Origin: an uncultured Caulobacterales bacterium
Lineage (GTDB): Bacteria; Pseudomonadota; Alphaproteobacteria; Caulobacterales; Caulobacteraceae
Assembly: GCA_903840435.1 (NCBI GenBank)
Contig: CAIMFV010000047.1
Span: 62,001 to 126,000 of the forward strand
Reading direction: 5' to 3'
Length of the DNA: 64,000 nucleotides
In this document: positions 8,620-16,382 of the stretch, piece by piece
Position numbering within the stretch: position 1 is the first letter of the stretch
Layout: every line of letters starts with the position of its first letter
Notes under the pieces: generated by a model
Database searches by the model: none
Told to the model about the DNA's origin: nothing
What the model saw: the letters and a program-made list of their open reading frames with translations, nothing else
Program-made: the position numbers and the translations under genes

Positions 8620-9834
8620 TCAGATCAGGGTGAGAGAGGGCTGCGGCGCACCGGGGAAGACGGTGTCAAGCGACTTGGCGCTTAGGCCATAGGCTTGGCG
8701 AAAGACACCGCCCAAGATGCTGCGATAATCATTCAAAACCGGTAGGTCGCGATTTTGGTTCAAGGTCCGTTCGGCGACCTGGACCTGTTCGCCGACCATG
8801 CGTCCGCCACGGACCGAGCCGCCCAAGACCCAATAGACACTGCCATGGCCATGGTCGGTGCCATTGTCGCCATTTTGCCGGAAGGTGCGGCCAAACTCGG
8901 AAATCACCACCACGGTCGTGTTCCGCCACAGGTCAGGCTTCATGTCCTGGGCGAAGCGCGCCAAGCCCTTGCCAAGCTCGGCTGCACGCTGGGCGAGCGT
9001 TCCTGTCGCCGCCCCCTGATTCACGTGAGTATCCCAGCCGCCCACATCGATAAAGCCCAAGGAATAGCCAAGCCGCATAAGCCGCGCGACCCGGCTCATG
9101 GCCAGCGCAAAGCCTGCCGGTTTGGGTGCAGTGGGGTCGGTGGGCCCACTGACCGCCTGCATGGCCTGTTCGCGAATATCAAAGCCTTGGCGCACGACGC
9201 CGGAGAGGGTGCCGGACCGGTACATGTTTTCGATCATGGCTTTTTGGCGCGGGTCCACGCCAGCGGCGCTGAGTGCTGCGACGCCGATATTGGGCACATC
9301 GCCCGCGCCGCGAAAGCTGGTCGGCAGGACATCGGTAAAGCTGATCGGCTTCGCGCCCGAGGCCTCGCGCGCCAAACGGCCCATAAATCCGGAGCTTAGC
9401 CCAGGTGACGCAGCCGATTCACCCCGCTCAATCCGGGCTTGGGTCTCAAAGTGGCTGCGTGACATGTCGTCAGTCCCGGCAAAGGGGATGAAGGCGACTT
9501 CCTTGGCCTGCCACAGGGGATAGATGCTGTCCTTCAATGCCGGGTGCAGGCTCCAGTCGGCGTCGAGCGGCAAGCTGGCGTTCGGGTCGCTTGGATCGGG
9601 CCTAGCGATTTGCAGCGTCGGGCGGGCTTGATAATAGAAATCAGATCCGGTGGGGATGACGATATTGGCCGCGTCATAGGCGCCGCGCAAGAAGACCACC
9701 AAGACCTTCTGATCCGACGCAGGCGTCGCATAGGCGCGCGCCGCAAACACAGGGGCGAGGGAGAAGGCCGGGGCGAGGGAGAGGCCTGGAGCGGCAAGAC
9801 CGCCAGCGGCCTGAAGCAGGGTGCGTCTATCCAT
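8620..9834 (-). CDS. DUF1501 domain protein, exported (sulfatase-like fold)
   Basis: 404 residues. The N-terminus MDRRTLLQAAGGLAAPGLSL resembles the signals of DUF1501 proteins, where RR precedes a hydrophobic stretch (Tat-like). Family landmarks are VFLRGAYDAANIVIP, GWDTHVNQG, VVVISEFGRTFRQNG and GTDHGHGSVYWVLGG, the last two carrying metal-binding residues of the alkaline-phosphatase-like fold. It is nine bases downstream of the DUF1800 gene. The two families are routinely paired in bacteria, but the job of the pair remains undefined. Confidence 0.9.
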   Translation of the reverse strand: MDRRTLLQAAGGLAAPGLSLAPAFSLAPVFAARAYATPASDQKVLVVFLRGAYDAANIVIPTGSDFYYQARPTLQIARPDPSDPNASLPLDADWSLHPALKDSIYPLWQAKEVAFIPFAGTDDMSRSHFETQARIERGESAASPGLSSGFMGRLAREASGAKPISFTDVLPTSFRGAGDVPNIGVAALSAAGVDPRQKAMIENMYRSGTLSGVVRQGFDIREQAMQAVSGPTDPTAPKPAGFALAMSRVARLMRLGYSLGFIDVGGWDTHVNQGAATGTLAQRAAELGKGLARFAQDMKPDLWRNTTVVVISEFGRTFRQNGDNGTDHGHGSVYWVLGGSVRGGRMVGEQVQVAERTLNQNRDLPVLNDYRSILGGVFRQAYGLSAKSLDTVFPGAPQPSLTLI

Positions 9835-9843
9835 GGGGGCGCC

Positions 9844-11484
9844 TCATCGAAAGCGGAAATCGGGGGAAGACAAATAGATGGCGTTCCAGTCTTGCTGCGA
9901 GACGGCCTGATCCAAAGCCGCGCGAGTCTCGGGCAGCAACAGGGGTTCCAAGGTGAGGAAGTAAAGCCGATTGGCCAGCACCGGAAAGCCGGGCAGGTCT
10001 GCGGGTTGCGGCGGCGGTGGCGGCGGGGCGGCCGGAGCGGTTTGAGATGAGGTTGCCGCTGTCGCCTGGCCCGCACCCCCGCTCGGTGTGACAGGGGGAA
10101 TGGTGAACGGCGAAGGGGGCGGTGGCGGGGGCGGTGCGGGGCGGAAAAGCCCGTTTGGTCCGCCGCCGATCTGGCGGGCAATTTCAAAAGATAGCGCGAT
10201 CTGGCCCGATGAATTCCAAGCGCTCGCCTCGAGCGGATAGCCGTCGGGCGTGTCGTGGCCATAAAGGCCCTCGCCCATGCGATTGATCCAGTTTTGCGCT
10301 GGCGCCGTATTGACGATCACCCGCTTGTCATAGGCGGCGCGCAAAGCCGACACCACGAAATGGACCGGGTCCTTGTATTTGTGCCCTAAGGAGCGACGAA
10401 ACGCGTCGGACTCGATCAAAACCTTCAGCACTTGGGCCATATCGCCATCAGTGGCCAAAAAGGTTCGGCTCATATGGTCGACCAAGTCCGGCGAGGGGGC
10501 GTCGGCCAGAAAATAGAGGGCGAGCCTTTGGCTGACATGGCGCGCTGTGGCGGGATTGCGCGACAGGAGATCAACCACCGCCTCCACCTCAGCAAAGCCG
10601 GAACCGCGAATATTATAGCCCAAAAAGACCTTGTCGCCGAAGTCGTGGCGGGCCGGGTTAAACTCAAACAGGCCCTGACGGACGTAAGCGTCGCGCAAAG
10701 CAGGCGGCAGGTTCGGTGGGCTCGGATTGGTGGAGACGCCGACGCCGGTCAGGATGCGCGCCAATTCCTGCACGTCCTTTTGGGTATAGCCCGAGCCGAC
10801 GCCCAGCGAATGGAGCTCCATAATCTCGCGCGCATAGTTCTCGTTGATGTGACCGTTGGCGTTTTGATCATTGTCGAGATAGCGCAGCATGGCGGGGTGG
10901 CGAAGCGTGGCTTCTAACAGGTCGCGAAAATGGCCAAGCGCGTGGGGACGAATAGCCTCATCTTCATAGGCGCCCGTCATTTGGCGAATGTCGCGCTTTT
11001 GGGCGAAGATGTTGAAATAATTGGTCCAAAACCAAGTCATCTGGGCGTTGAGCTGGTCTTTCGAATAGATGTCGCGCAAAAGACTGCGCATTTGGGCCTG
11101 ACGGTCTAGATCATTGAGGCGATCTTGGATGGCCTTTTGCGCGGCCTTTTTCAGTGCCGGGTCGGCAATTTGATTTTTCTCTTTGATCTCGGCCTGACTG
11201 TCGAAAACAATTTCTGCCAGACTTTTTTGCGAAATCGGTAGGGCGTCGATCTCGGCCTGAACAGCAGGAGGGAGGTCGCCATGCAGATCGGGGTGGAGTT
11301 GATGGGCCAGCCAAGCGTCGCGGCCCATGGCGTCGAAGCGCTCCACCTCGGAGGTCGAAATCCCAAAGGTCAGCCGATTGATCAGCGCCAAATCCGCCGG
11401 CGTCGCTGCCTGGGCGCTTGCCGTCAATCCGCCAGCCAAACTGGTCCAGCAGACGAGAGCCAAGAGACTTCGCCTAAACCGCAT
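9844..11484 (-). CDS. DUF1800 domain protein, exported
   Basis: 546 residues with a signal peptide (LLALVCWTSLAGGLTASAQA). DUF1800 hallmarks are visible: LALINRLTFGIS near the mature start, MTWFWTNYFNIF, RYLDNDQNANGHINENYARE, and ELHSLGVGSGYTQKDVQE. After ~residue 450 it departs from the core with a low-complexity proline run (APPPPPPPPSPF and APPPPPPQPADLPG), likely a flexible linker, before a short C-terminal part. First gene of a two-gene operon with DUF1501. Function unknown; probably extracytoplasmic. Confidence 0.9.
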   Translation of the reverse strand: MRFRRSLLALVCWTSLAGGLTASAQAATPADLALINRLTFGISTSEVERFDAMGRDAWLAHQLHPDLHGDLPPAVQAEIDALPISQKSLAEIVFDSQAEIKEKNQIADPALKKAAQKAIQDRLNDLDRQAQMRSLLRDIYSKDQLNAQMTWFWTNYFNIFAQKRDIRQMTGAYEDEAIRPHALGHFRDLLEATLRHPAMLRYLDNDQNANGHINENYAREIMELHSLGVGSGYTQKDVQELARILTGVGVSTNPSPPNLPPALRDAYVRQGLFEFNPARHDFGDKVFLGYNIRGSGFAEVEAVVDLLSRNPATARHVSQRLALYFLADAPSPDLVDHMSRTFLATDGDMAQVLKVLIESDAFRRSLGHKYKDPVHFVVSALRAAYDKRVIVNTAPAQNWINRMGEGLYGHDTPDGYPLEASAWNSSGQIALSFEIARQIGGGPNGLFRPAPPPPPPPSPFTIPPVTPSGGAGQATAATSSQTAPAAPPPPPPQPADLPGFPVLANRLYFLTLEPLLLPETRAALDQAVSQQDWNAIYLSSPDFRFR

Positions 11485-11877
11485 AAGGGTTCAACTCTTT
11501 GATACGAGGTTCATCCATGACGCCATCTTGAAAGGTCGATGATGAACGGCGGCTGAAGGCGAGGCCGCGAAAGTCAAAAAACCTCAAAATCTAGATCTTG
11601 CGGCATAAATACTGCCTTTACCCTGCGCCGGTCGGCAGGGAATGCGGCCGGGAATGCGTCAGGGCGTCCTTTCATATGCGGTGTTGGAGGGGCCAGACGG
11701 GCGGCCAGGATGCAGGTTAGCCGAAAACCGCGACCAATTGGAAAGCCAGCCCAAACCGCCTGCGGCTTTTCTGCCACTAGCTTTCCCAGCCCTGCCTCGG
11801 CATAACAACCTAAGGCCGTATAAATGGCTCTGTAAATCGCTTGAACTGTCTTCTTCATCTTGGGTCAGGAGCCCGCC
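11485..11877. other. Intergenic region between divergent genes, no supported gene
   Basis: Carries the promoters for the DUF1800 operon (minus) and the coiled-coil membrane protein (plus). A 94-codon minus-strand frame (11574-11858) begins plausibly but uses many codons that are rare in this genome and has no good ribosome-binding site, so I do not call it. A GCCTGCGGC stretch and a GGCCGTATAAATGGC stretch are unremarkable. Confidence 0.5.
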
Positions 11878-12543
11878 ATGGTCGCCGACACGCCTGCCTC
11901 TGCTGAGTTTTGGCTCTCGCTTTCGAACATGGTGCTGGTGGCGGGCCTGATCGCCACGGGGCTGGGGGCCTATGGGTCCTTGCGCATGAACGCCGCCCGG
12001 GCGCGCTTTGCGGAAATTGAGGCGGGTCGCACCGCGCTCGAAACCCAGAAGGCCAAGACGCAAGCCGCAGAAGCCGCAGCTCAGGCGGAAAGGTGGAAAC
12101 TCGACAGCTTGACCGCGCAAGAGCGGTTAATCGCCACCGAGCGGCGGTTGGAGGAGGAGCGGGCCGAACGCGAAAGGCGCGACGCGCTTGAGGCGCCCCG
12201 GCGTCTCAATGCCGATCAAAGGGCGCTAATCGCCCACACCCTGCAATCTGCCGCGCCTCCGCTCAAGGTGAGGATTTTCCTGTTTGACGACGCAGAAGCC
12301 CAAGGTTTTGGCGCCGCCATTGCCGAGGCCTTGAGGGCAGCGGGTGCGGAGGTGCGCACAGAGCATTTGAGCCCCGGCGCTAAGGTCTTACAAGGCCTGC
12401 GTCTGGCGCTAAAACCGGAAAGCGCCAATGCCGCCCTGTTGCGCCAAGCCTTTCGCGCCGCCAAGATCAAGACCTCGGCCGCCGCCGCCACCACCGCCGA
12501 ACCCGGCGAGGCCGATGCCACCTTAATCGTTGGGGTACGTTAG
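11878..12543 (+). CDS. Membrane-anchored coiled-coil protein of unknown function
   Basis: 221 residues from the ATG at 11878, with GGTCAGGAG upstream; an in-frame TTG lies earlier. One transmembrane helix at ~17-40 (LSNMVLVAGLIATGLGAYGS) is followed by a long charged heptad-like helix (~45-115, rich in A, E, R and Q), then a compact alpha/beta domain starting LKVRIFLFDDAEAQGFGAAI with alternating hydrophobic strands and an AALRAAGAEVRTEHL helix. The C-terminal domain may be a small-ligand or protein interaction module. I know no named family for this arrangement. Confidence 0.65.
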   Translation: MVADTPASAEFWLSLSNMVLVAGLIATGLGAYGSLRMNAARARFAEIEAGRTALETQKAKTQAAEAAAQAERWKLDSLTAQERLIATERRLEEERAERERRDALEAPRRLNADQRALIAHTLQSAAPPLKVRIFLFDDAEAQGFGAAIAEALRAAGAEVRTEHLSPGAKVLQGLRLALKPESANAALLRQAFRAAKIKTSAAAATTAEPGEADATLIVGVR

Positions 12544-12561
12544 AAAGCCACCTCTCTCTGC

Positions 12562-12954
12562 TTAAAAGGTCCTCATTACCGCCCCGCAGAGCGCAAGCCC
12601 GGTAAAATAGGTTCCCGACGCGCCGAGAAAACGGATCGGATTTGGCTTGGCCACGGTCGGAAACGCCACCATGCCAATGACGAACAGATAGCGGCAAAGC
12701 GTCGCAGCCACCATGGTCGCCACCACCCAACCGGGCGGAGTGTGCGCGCCGAGATAGAGAAACAACACAGCGAAAAACGCCGCATACTCGCCGGTATTTC
12801 CGTGCGCCCGCACCAGCTTATAAAGCCCATCCGCCGGGTCGACCTCGTGGCCGTAAAAGCGCTTGGCCAAAAACCGCACCATCGAAATCACCAAGCCCAA
12901 ACCAAACAGCAAGACCCCAAGCGCCGCCGTACAAACTATCGCCATCCCATTCAT
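12562..12954 (-). CDS. MAPEG family membrane protein
   Basis: 130 residues with about four hydrophobic helices (AIVCTAALGVLLFGLGLVI, EYAAFFAVLFLYLG, VVATMVAATLCRYLFVIGM, and the final GASGTYFTGLALCGAV). The loop after helix 1 reads LVRAHGNTGEYAAFF, the conserved MAPEG (membrane-associated eicosanoid and glutathione metabolism) motif. The ATG at 12954 is preceded by AGGAGGTGG. A longer frame from 13026 adds a proline-rich stretch without support. Function in bacteria is mostly unassigned; glutathione-linked membrane chemistry is the family precedent. It converges on the coiled-coil protein gene. Confidence 0.85.
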   Translation of the reverse strand: MNGMAIVCTAALGVLLFGLGLVISMVRFLAKRFYGHEVDPADGLYKLVRAHGNTGEYAAFFAVLFLYLGAHTPPGWVVATMVAATLCRYLFVIGMVAFPTVAKPNPIRFLGASGTYFTGLALCGAVMRTF

Positions 12955-13105
12955 AACCCACCTCCTCGATTGGGTGGCAAGTGTCGGGGGGAGAGGTGGG
13001 GGCGTCAATATCGCGCGAAAAGGCAATTATACCTTTGGCAAACTTGTAAGCCGCACACCGATTTCGCGTTGGGGCAGTAACGGCCCGCGACTTTGCTAAA
13101 TCGGC

Positions 13106-13195
13106 CTACTGTTCGGCGATTTTCCGATCAATCCAGGCTTGAGCTTCATCTTCACTTTCAAATGTCGGACCGCTGGTTTCCGGCCCATAACCCGG
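13106..13195 (-). pseudogene. Possible gene remnant (C-terminal fragment)
   Basis: An open stretch of 29 codons ends PTFESEDEAQAWIDRKIAEQ then stop. This looks like the C-terminal end of a small bacterial protein (Phe-x-Ser/Thr-x-x-Glu-Ala-x-x-Trp-Ile pattern), but a TAG directly precedes it and no start codon is available. It may be the tail of a truncated or frameshifted gene. The rest of 13027-13246 shows nothing I can support. Confidence 0.35.
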
Positions 13196-13246
13196 CTACG
13201 CAAAATGGGGATAATACGCAGTTCCAACTTTCAGTTGGCGAACGGA

Positions 13247-13390
13247 TCAAGAGCCTTGTAGCTGGTTGGGAGCTTTAGCCACCCAGATCACCGTTTCCTC
13301 GAAGCGCCCTTCGTCCCCGTCGCAGCCCAACTCGCGAGCGGTTTGGCGGAACTTGTCCGCTTGGGTTGAGTCGTGCTTTTGTTCGGCCAT
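13247..13390 (-). CDS. Small 47-residue conserved-type protein
   Basis: A complete small frame: the first residues are MAEQKHDSTQADKFRQTARE, then a C-D-G-D-E-G-R-F-E-E-T segment and a short V-A-K-A-P tail. The pattern DKFR..AREL..D..E.RF.E.....AKA resembles small uncharacterised alphaproteobacterial proteins of about 45 residues, so I consider it a real gene. Its start codon overlaps the start codon of the DUF3800 gene on the other strand (shared CATG at 13388-13391), so both cannot have normal untranslated leaders in place. Function unknown. Confidence 0.6.
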   Translation of the reverse strand: MAEQKHDSTQADKFRQTARELGCDGDEGRFEETVIWVAKAPNQLQGS

Positions 13391-14153
13391 GGCAAAGTTT
13401 CCCAAATTTCAATTCAACCGGCTGGGGGACTACGCGTCCTTTACTGACGAAAGTAGCATTTCCGGCCATAAATATATGGTCATTGGCGGGGTCACTTGCA
13501 GCACATCGTTTGTCGAACATGCGCATGACGCAGTTGAATATTTTAGATATAAATCAAAGTATCCAACCGATTCATTTCAATGGAAACATTATCGAGATGA
13601 TAAATGGCTCGATTACAAAAGACTTATTGATTGGTTTATTGAAAATAATACCACGCAAAATCTTGATTTCTCATGTATTGTTATAGACACAAAGGCGCTT
13701 GATCACAGTAAGCATAACGAAGGCGACGGAGAAACCTTTTTCCAAAAAATGGTTGGAGAACACGTTTACGCGATCGTCAGAAAGTATGAACCAGAGGTGG
13801 TTCGTCTATTTCACGGGCATAGAGAAAGTAAATATGATCTAGAACATGTAAAAAGTATAATTAATTCCACAATTGCAAAAAAACAGGGATTTCCCACCTA
13901 TCGGCCCTTGCGACAATTTGATTATCTTCGAGTAGAAGACTCAGGGCCTCATCAAATTGCAGATATTTTGCTTGGCTGTGTTTCATATTACTGGAACTCA
14001 GGCATGGTGAAATCTGGGAGTAGTCGCAAAAGAAAACTGGCCGAGTATGTCCATTCGGAATGTTGCGTCCCGACGCTTGCAAAGGCAACGCCGTATTCGT
14101 CGCGACAATTCAGCGTTTGGCCGTTTAAATTGCGAAGTGGCCCGCGGGCCTAG
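13389..14153 (+). CDS. DUF3800 domain protein
   Basis: 254 residues from the ATG at 13389. DUF3800 hallmarks are the N-terminal YASFTDESSISGHKYMVIGG (Asp-Glu-Ser), the mid-protein IVIDTKALD strand, and DYLRVEDSGPHQIADILLGC, where Asp residues follow the pattern of an RNase H-like fold proposed for this family. Base composition is visibly AT-richer than the flanking genes (AAA, AAT, ATA, GAT codons are common), suggesting horizontal acquisition. The upstream frame extends to 13266, but that part overlaps the small minus-strand gene and does not look coding. Members occur in variable genome regions; biochemical role unknown. Confidence 0.82.
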   Translation: MAKFPKFQFNRLGDYASFTDESSISGHKYMVIGGVTCSTSFVEHAHDAVEYFRYKSKYPTDSFQWKHYRDDKWLDYKRLIDWFIENNTTQNLDFSCIVIDTKALDHSKHNEGDGETFFQKMVGEHVYAIVRKYEPEVVRLFHGHRESKYDLEHVKSIINSTIAKKQGFPTYRPLRQFDYLRVEDSGPHQIADILLGCVSYYWNSGMVKSGSSRKRKLAEYVHSECCVPTLAKATPYSSRQFSVWPFKLRSGPRA

Positions 14154-14275
14154 GCCGAAGCCGTCCTGCAGCGATGTGAGGCACACCATCCGGTGTGTTT
14201 TCAGCCCGCGAGCAATTAAAGATAGCAGTGATTCGACGATTCGCCAAGCGGAAAATGCACCAAATGAGTTGGGAG

Positions 14276-14851
14276 TCAAGGCGTTATCGTTTCGTGAGGA
14301 TTTAGATATGTGAGGCGCTTACCAATGACGCTCCGCAGAGCGATTCCATACCTAGCCTGATCGTCCACACCAAGCGCAATCCGGAGCGTGTAACGGAAGT
14401 CGTATTCCGCCAATTATCGGTGCAGATGCTCATCGTAGCGACTATATTCTACCTTGCCGTTCACGAAGATCAGGGTCTGCTTGCCTAAAAAGGTCTCGTC
14501 CACCTCGAGGGTGAAACCCTTTCCACCCGTGGGGATCGTGAAGTTGTCCTTCATGGCCTCACTGATGCGGTGAGACAGGAACTATGCCGTTTTGTAGGTG
14601 CATTCCAGCACCCGCATGCGCTGGTGAGAGTGGATGCCCTTCTTGCTGGCGCACATCAGGTAGATCGCCTGAAGCCACTTATGCAACGGGAGGTGACCGT
14701 CCTCGAAGATCGTGCCGACCCGGACCGTGGACTGCTTCCGGCAATGGCCGCACTTCTTCAGACGTGTGCGGACCTTCCTTTCGGGTTTGGCTTGATAGAT
14801 CTGATCACACGCGCCGCAATGGGGGCAAGTCGGACCTTCCGCCCAGATCAT
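14276..14851 (-). pseudogene. Decayed IS1595-family (ISXO2-like) transposase
   Basis: Minus-strand fragments line up with an IS1595-type transposase in order. The first 89 codons carry the N-terminal zinc ribbon (CPHCGACDQIY ... KKCGHCRKQSTVRVGTIFED) and HLPLHKWLQAIYLMCASKKG. An in-frame TAG follows ECTYKTA; reading through gives FLSHRISEAMKDNF and the first catalytic Asp-Glu in FTLEVDETF. Then a frame change and a large internal deletion remove most of the DDE domain, leaving a C-terminal piece with HLHR, AEYDFRYTLRIALGVDD and GKRLTY. Clearly non-functional. A possible further N-terminal piece lies in another frame at ~14855-14927. I could not define terminal repeats. Confidence 0.85.
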
Positions 14852-14928
14852 CGCCCCACCAACCGGAAGGCTTCGGCTTTTTCGTCAAGATAGGCTTTGG
14901 CTGGAACAGATATGATTTCCCGCGAAAA

Positions 14929-14943
14929 GAACATATTGCGAAC
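14929..14943. promoter_or_regulatory. LexA/SOS box upstream of recA
   Basis: GAAC-ATATTGC-GAAC matches the alphaproteobacterial LexA operator GAAC-N7-GAAC (equivalently GTTC-N7-GTTC on the other strand). A further GAAC follows at 14947-14950. It lies about 100 bases before the recA ATG, consistent with SOS control of recA. Confidence 0.88.
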
Positions 14944-15041
14944 GGAGAACAAATGCGGTACATCGACTCTCGCCCGGCTGGAGCGCGTAAGTCCGCCGCC
15001 TGGGATTGGCGAGAATCGTGACACAAGGAGTTCAGGTTCCC

Positions 15042-16121
15042 ATGACACAGGCGGCATTGAGACTGGTGGCGAAAGAAGATTCTGACAAACAAAAGGCGCT
15101 TGAGGCGGCCTTGGCCCAGATCGATCGGGCGTTTGGCAAGGGCTCGGTGATGAAGCTCGGCGCCAAGGGCAAGGTGATGGAGATTGAGAGCGTCTCGACG
15201 GGCTCGCTCGGCCTCGATCTGGCGCTGGGCATTGGCGGTTTGCCGCGCGGCCGGGTGGTTGAGATCTATGGGCCAGAGAGCTCGGGCAAGACGACGCTGG
15301 CTCTGCACGTTGTGGCCGAGGTGCAGCGCAATGGCGGCACGGCGGCCTTTGTCGATGCCGAGCATGCGCTTGATCCGTCCTATGCCCAACGCTTGGGCGT
15401 CAATCTCGACGACTTACTCGTCTCCCAACCGGATACGGGCGAGCAGGCCTTGGAGATTACCGACACCTTGGTGCGCTCCAATGCGGTGGATATTGTCGTG
15501 GTCGACAGTGTCGCGGCCTTGACGCCACGGGCCGAGATCGAAGGCGATATGGGCGACAGCCTGCCGGGCTTGCAGGCGCGGTTGATGAGTCAGGCCCTGC
15601 GCAAGCTCACCGGCTCGATTTCCAAGTCCAAGTGCATCGTCATCTTCATCAACCAGATCCGCATGAAGATTGGCGTCATGTACGGCAGCCCCGAAACCAC
15701 CACGGGCGGCAATGCCCTGAAGTTCTATGCTTCGGTTCGGCTCGATATTCGGCGCACTGGCCAGATCAAACTTCGCGACGAGGTGGTCGGCAACAATGTC
15801 AAGGTCAAGGTGGTGAAGAACAAGGTCGCCCCACCGTTCCGCGAGGTTGAGTTCGACATCATGTATGGCGAGGGCATTTCCAAGCTCGGGGAGATTATCG
15901 ATCTCGGGGTCAAGGCGGGCCTGGTTGAAAAGTCCGGCTCTTGGTTTTCCTACAACAGTGTGCGGATCGGCCAAGGGCGCGAAAATGTCCGCGAATTCTT
16001 GAAGAAAAACCCTGACATGGCGGCTGAGATCGAAGCGGCCGTGCGCAAAAACGCCGTCAAGATTGCCGACCGCCTGTTGGGCGCGCCAGAACCTGACGAA
16101 GGACAAGACCTGGAGGAATAG
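15042..16121 (+). CDS. recA: RecA recombinase
   Basis: 359 residues. RecA polymerises on single-stranded DNA, drives strand exchange in recombinational repair and stimulates LexA self-cleavage in the SOS response. Walker A is GPESSGKTT at 77-85, followed by [10 protein letters not shown], the Walker B strand [14 protein letters not shown], and the L2-region segment [30 protein letters not shown]. The ATG at 15042 has AAGGAG 11 bases upstream; TTG at 15006 and GTG at 15018 are in frame but less likely. The SOS box at 14929 supports LexA control. The acidic C-terminus ([10 protein letters not shown]) is normal for RecA. Confidence 0.98.
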   Translation: MTQAALRLVAKEDSDKQKALEAALAQIDRAFGKGSVMKLGAKGKVMEIESVSTGSLGLDLALGIGGLPRGRVVEIYGPESSGKTTLALHVVAEVQRNGGTAAFVDAEHALDPSYAQRLGVNLDDLLVSQPDTGEQALEITDTLVRSNAVDIVVVDSVAALTPRAEIEGDMGDSLPGLQARLMSQALRKLTGSISKSKCIVIFINQIRMKIGVMYGSPETTTGGNALKFYASVRLDIRRTGQIKLRDEVVGNNVKVKVVKNKVAPPFREVEFDIMYGEGISKLGEIIDLGVKAGLVEKSGSWFSYNSVRIGQGRENVREFLKKNPDMAAEIEAAVRKNAVKIADRLLGAPEPDEGQDLEE

Positions 16122-16174
16122 CGGCTCCGCAGGCTGCGGATCGCCCGCCGCAGCCTGCGCCCATTTCTCTCAGC

Positions 16175-16236
16175 GCCCGCCCGCCCCGGCTTGGCTCCCG
16201 CCCACGGAGTTTGGTCAAGGCGGGCGGGCTTTTTTT
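16175..16236 (+). terminator. Rho-independent terminator after recA
   Basis: GCCCGCCCGCC pairs perfectly with GGCGGGCGGGC across a 33-base loop, followed by seven T. It lies 53 bases after the recA stop and separates recA from alaS. The long loop is unusual, but the 11-bp GC stem and T tract are strong. Confidence 0.8.
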
Positions 16237-16382
16237 GGGGCTGAGAGGGGGCGCGTCTGTTGGCCTTTGCGAAAGCAGGCTTCGCAAACGGCGGATTTTC
16301 TATATGAGGCAGGGCTTGTCCCTTGCGTTTTTGCGCCCCCGCCGCAAAACCTCACGCTTGTTTTAGACCTTATGGAGCGGCC

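Noticed and set aside
11574-11858. 94-codon minus-strand frame in the DUF1800 upstream region
   Set aside because: Many codons rare in this genome, no ribosome-binding site and no family resemblance.
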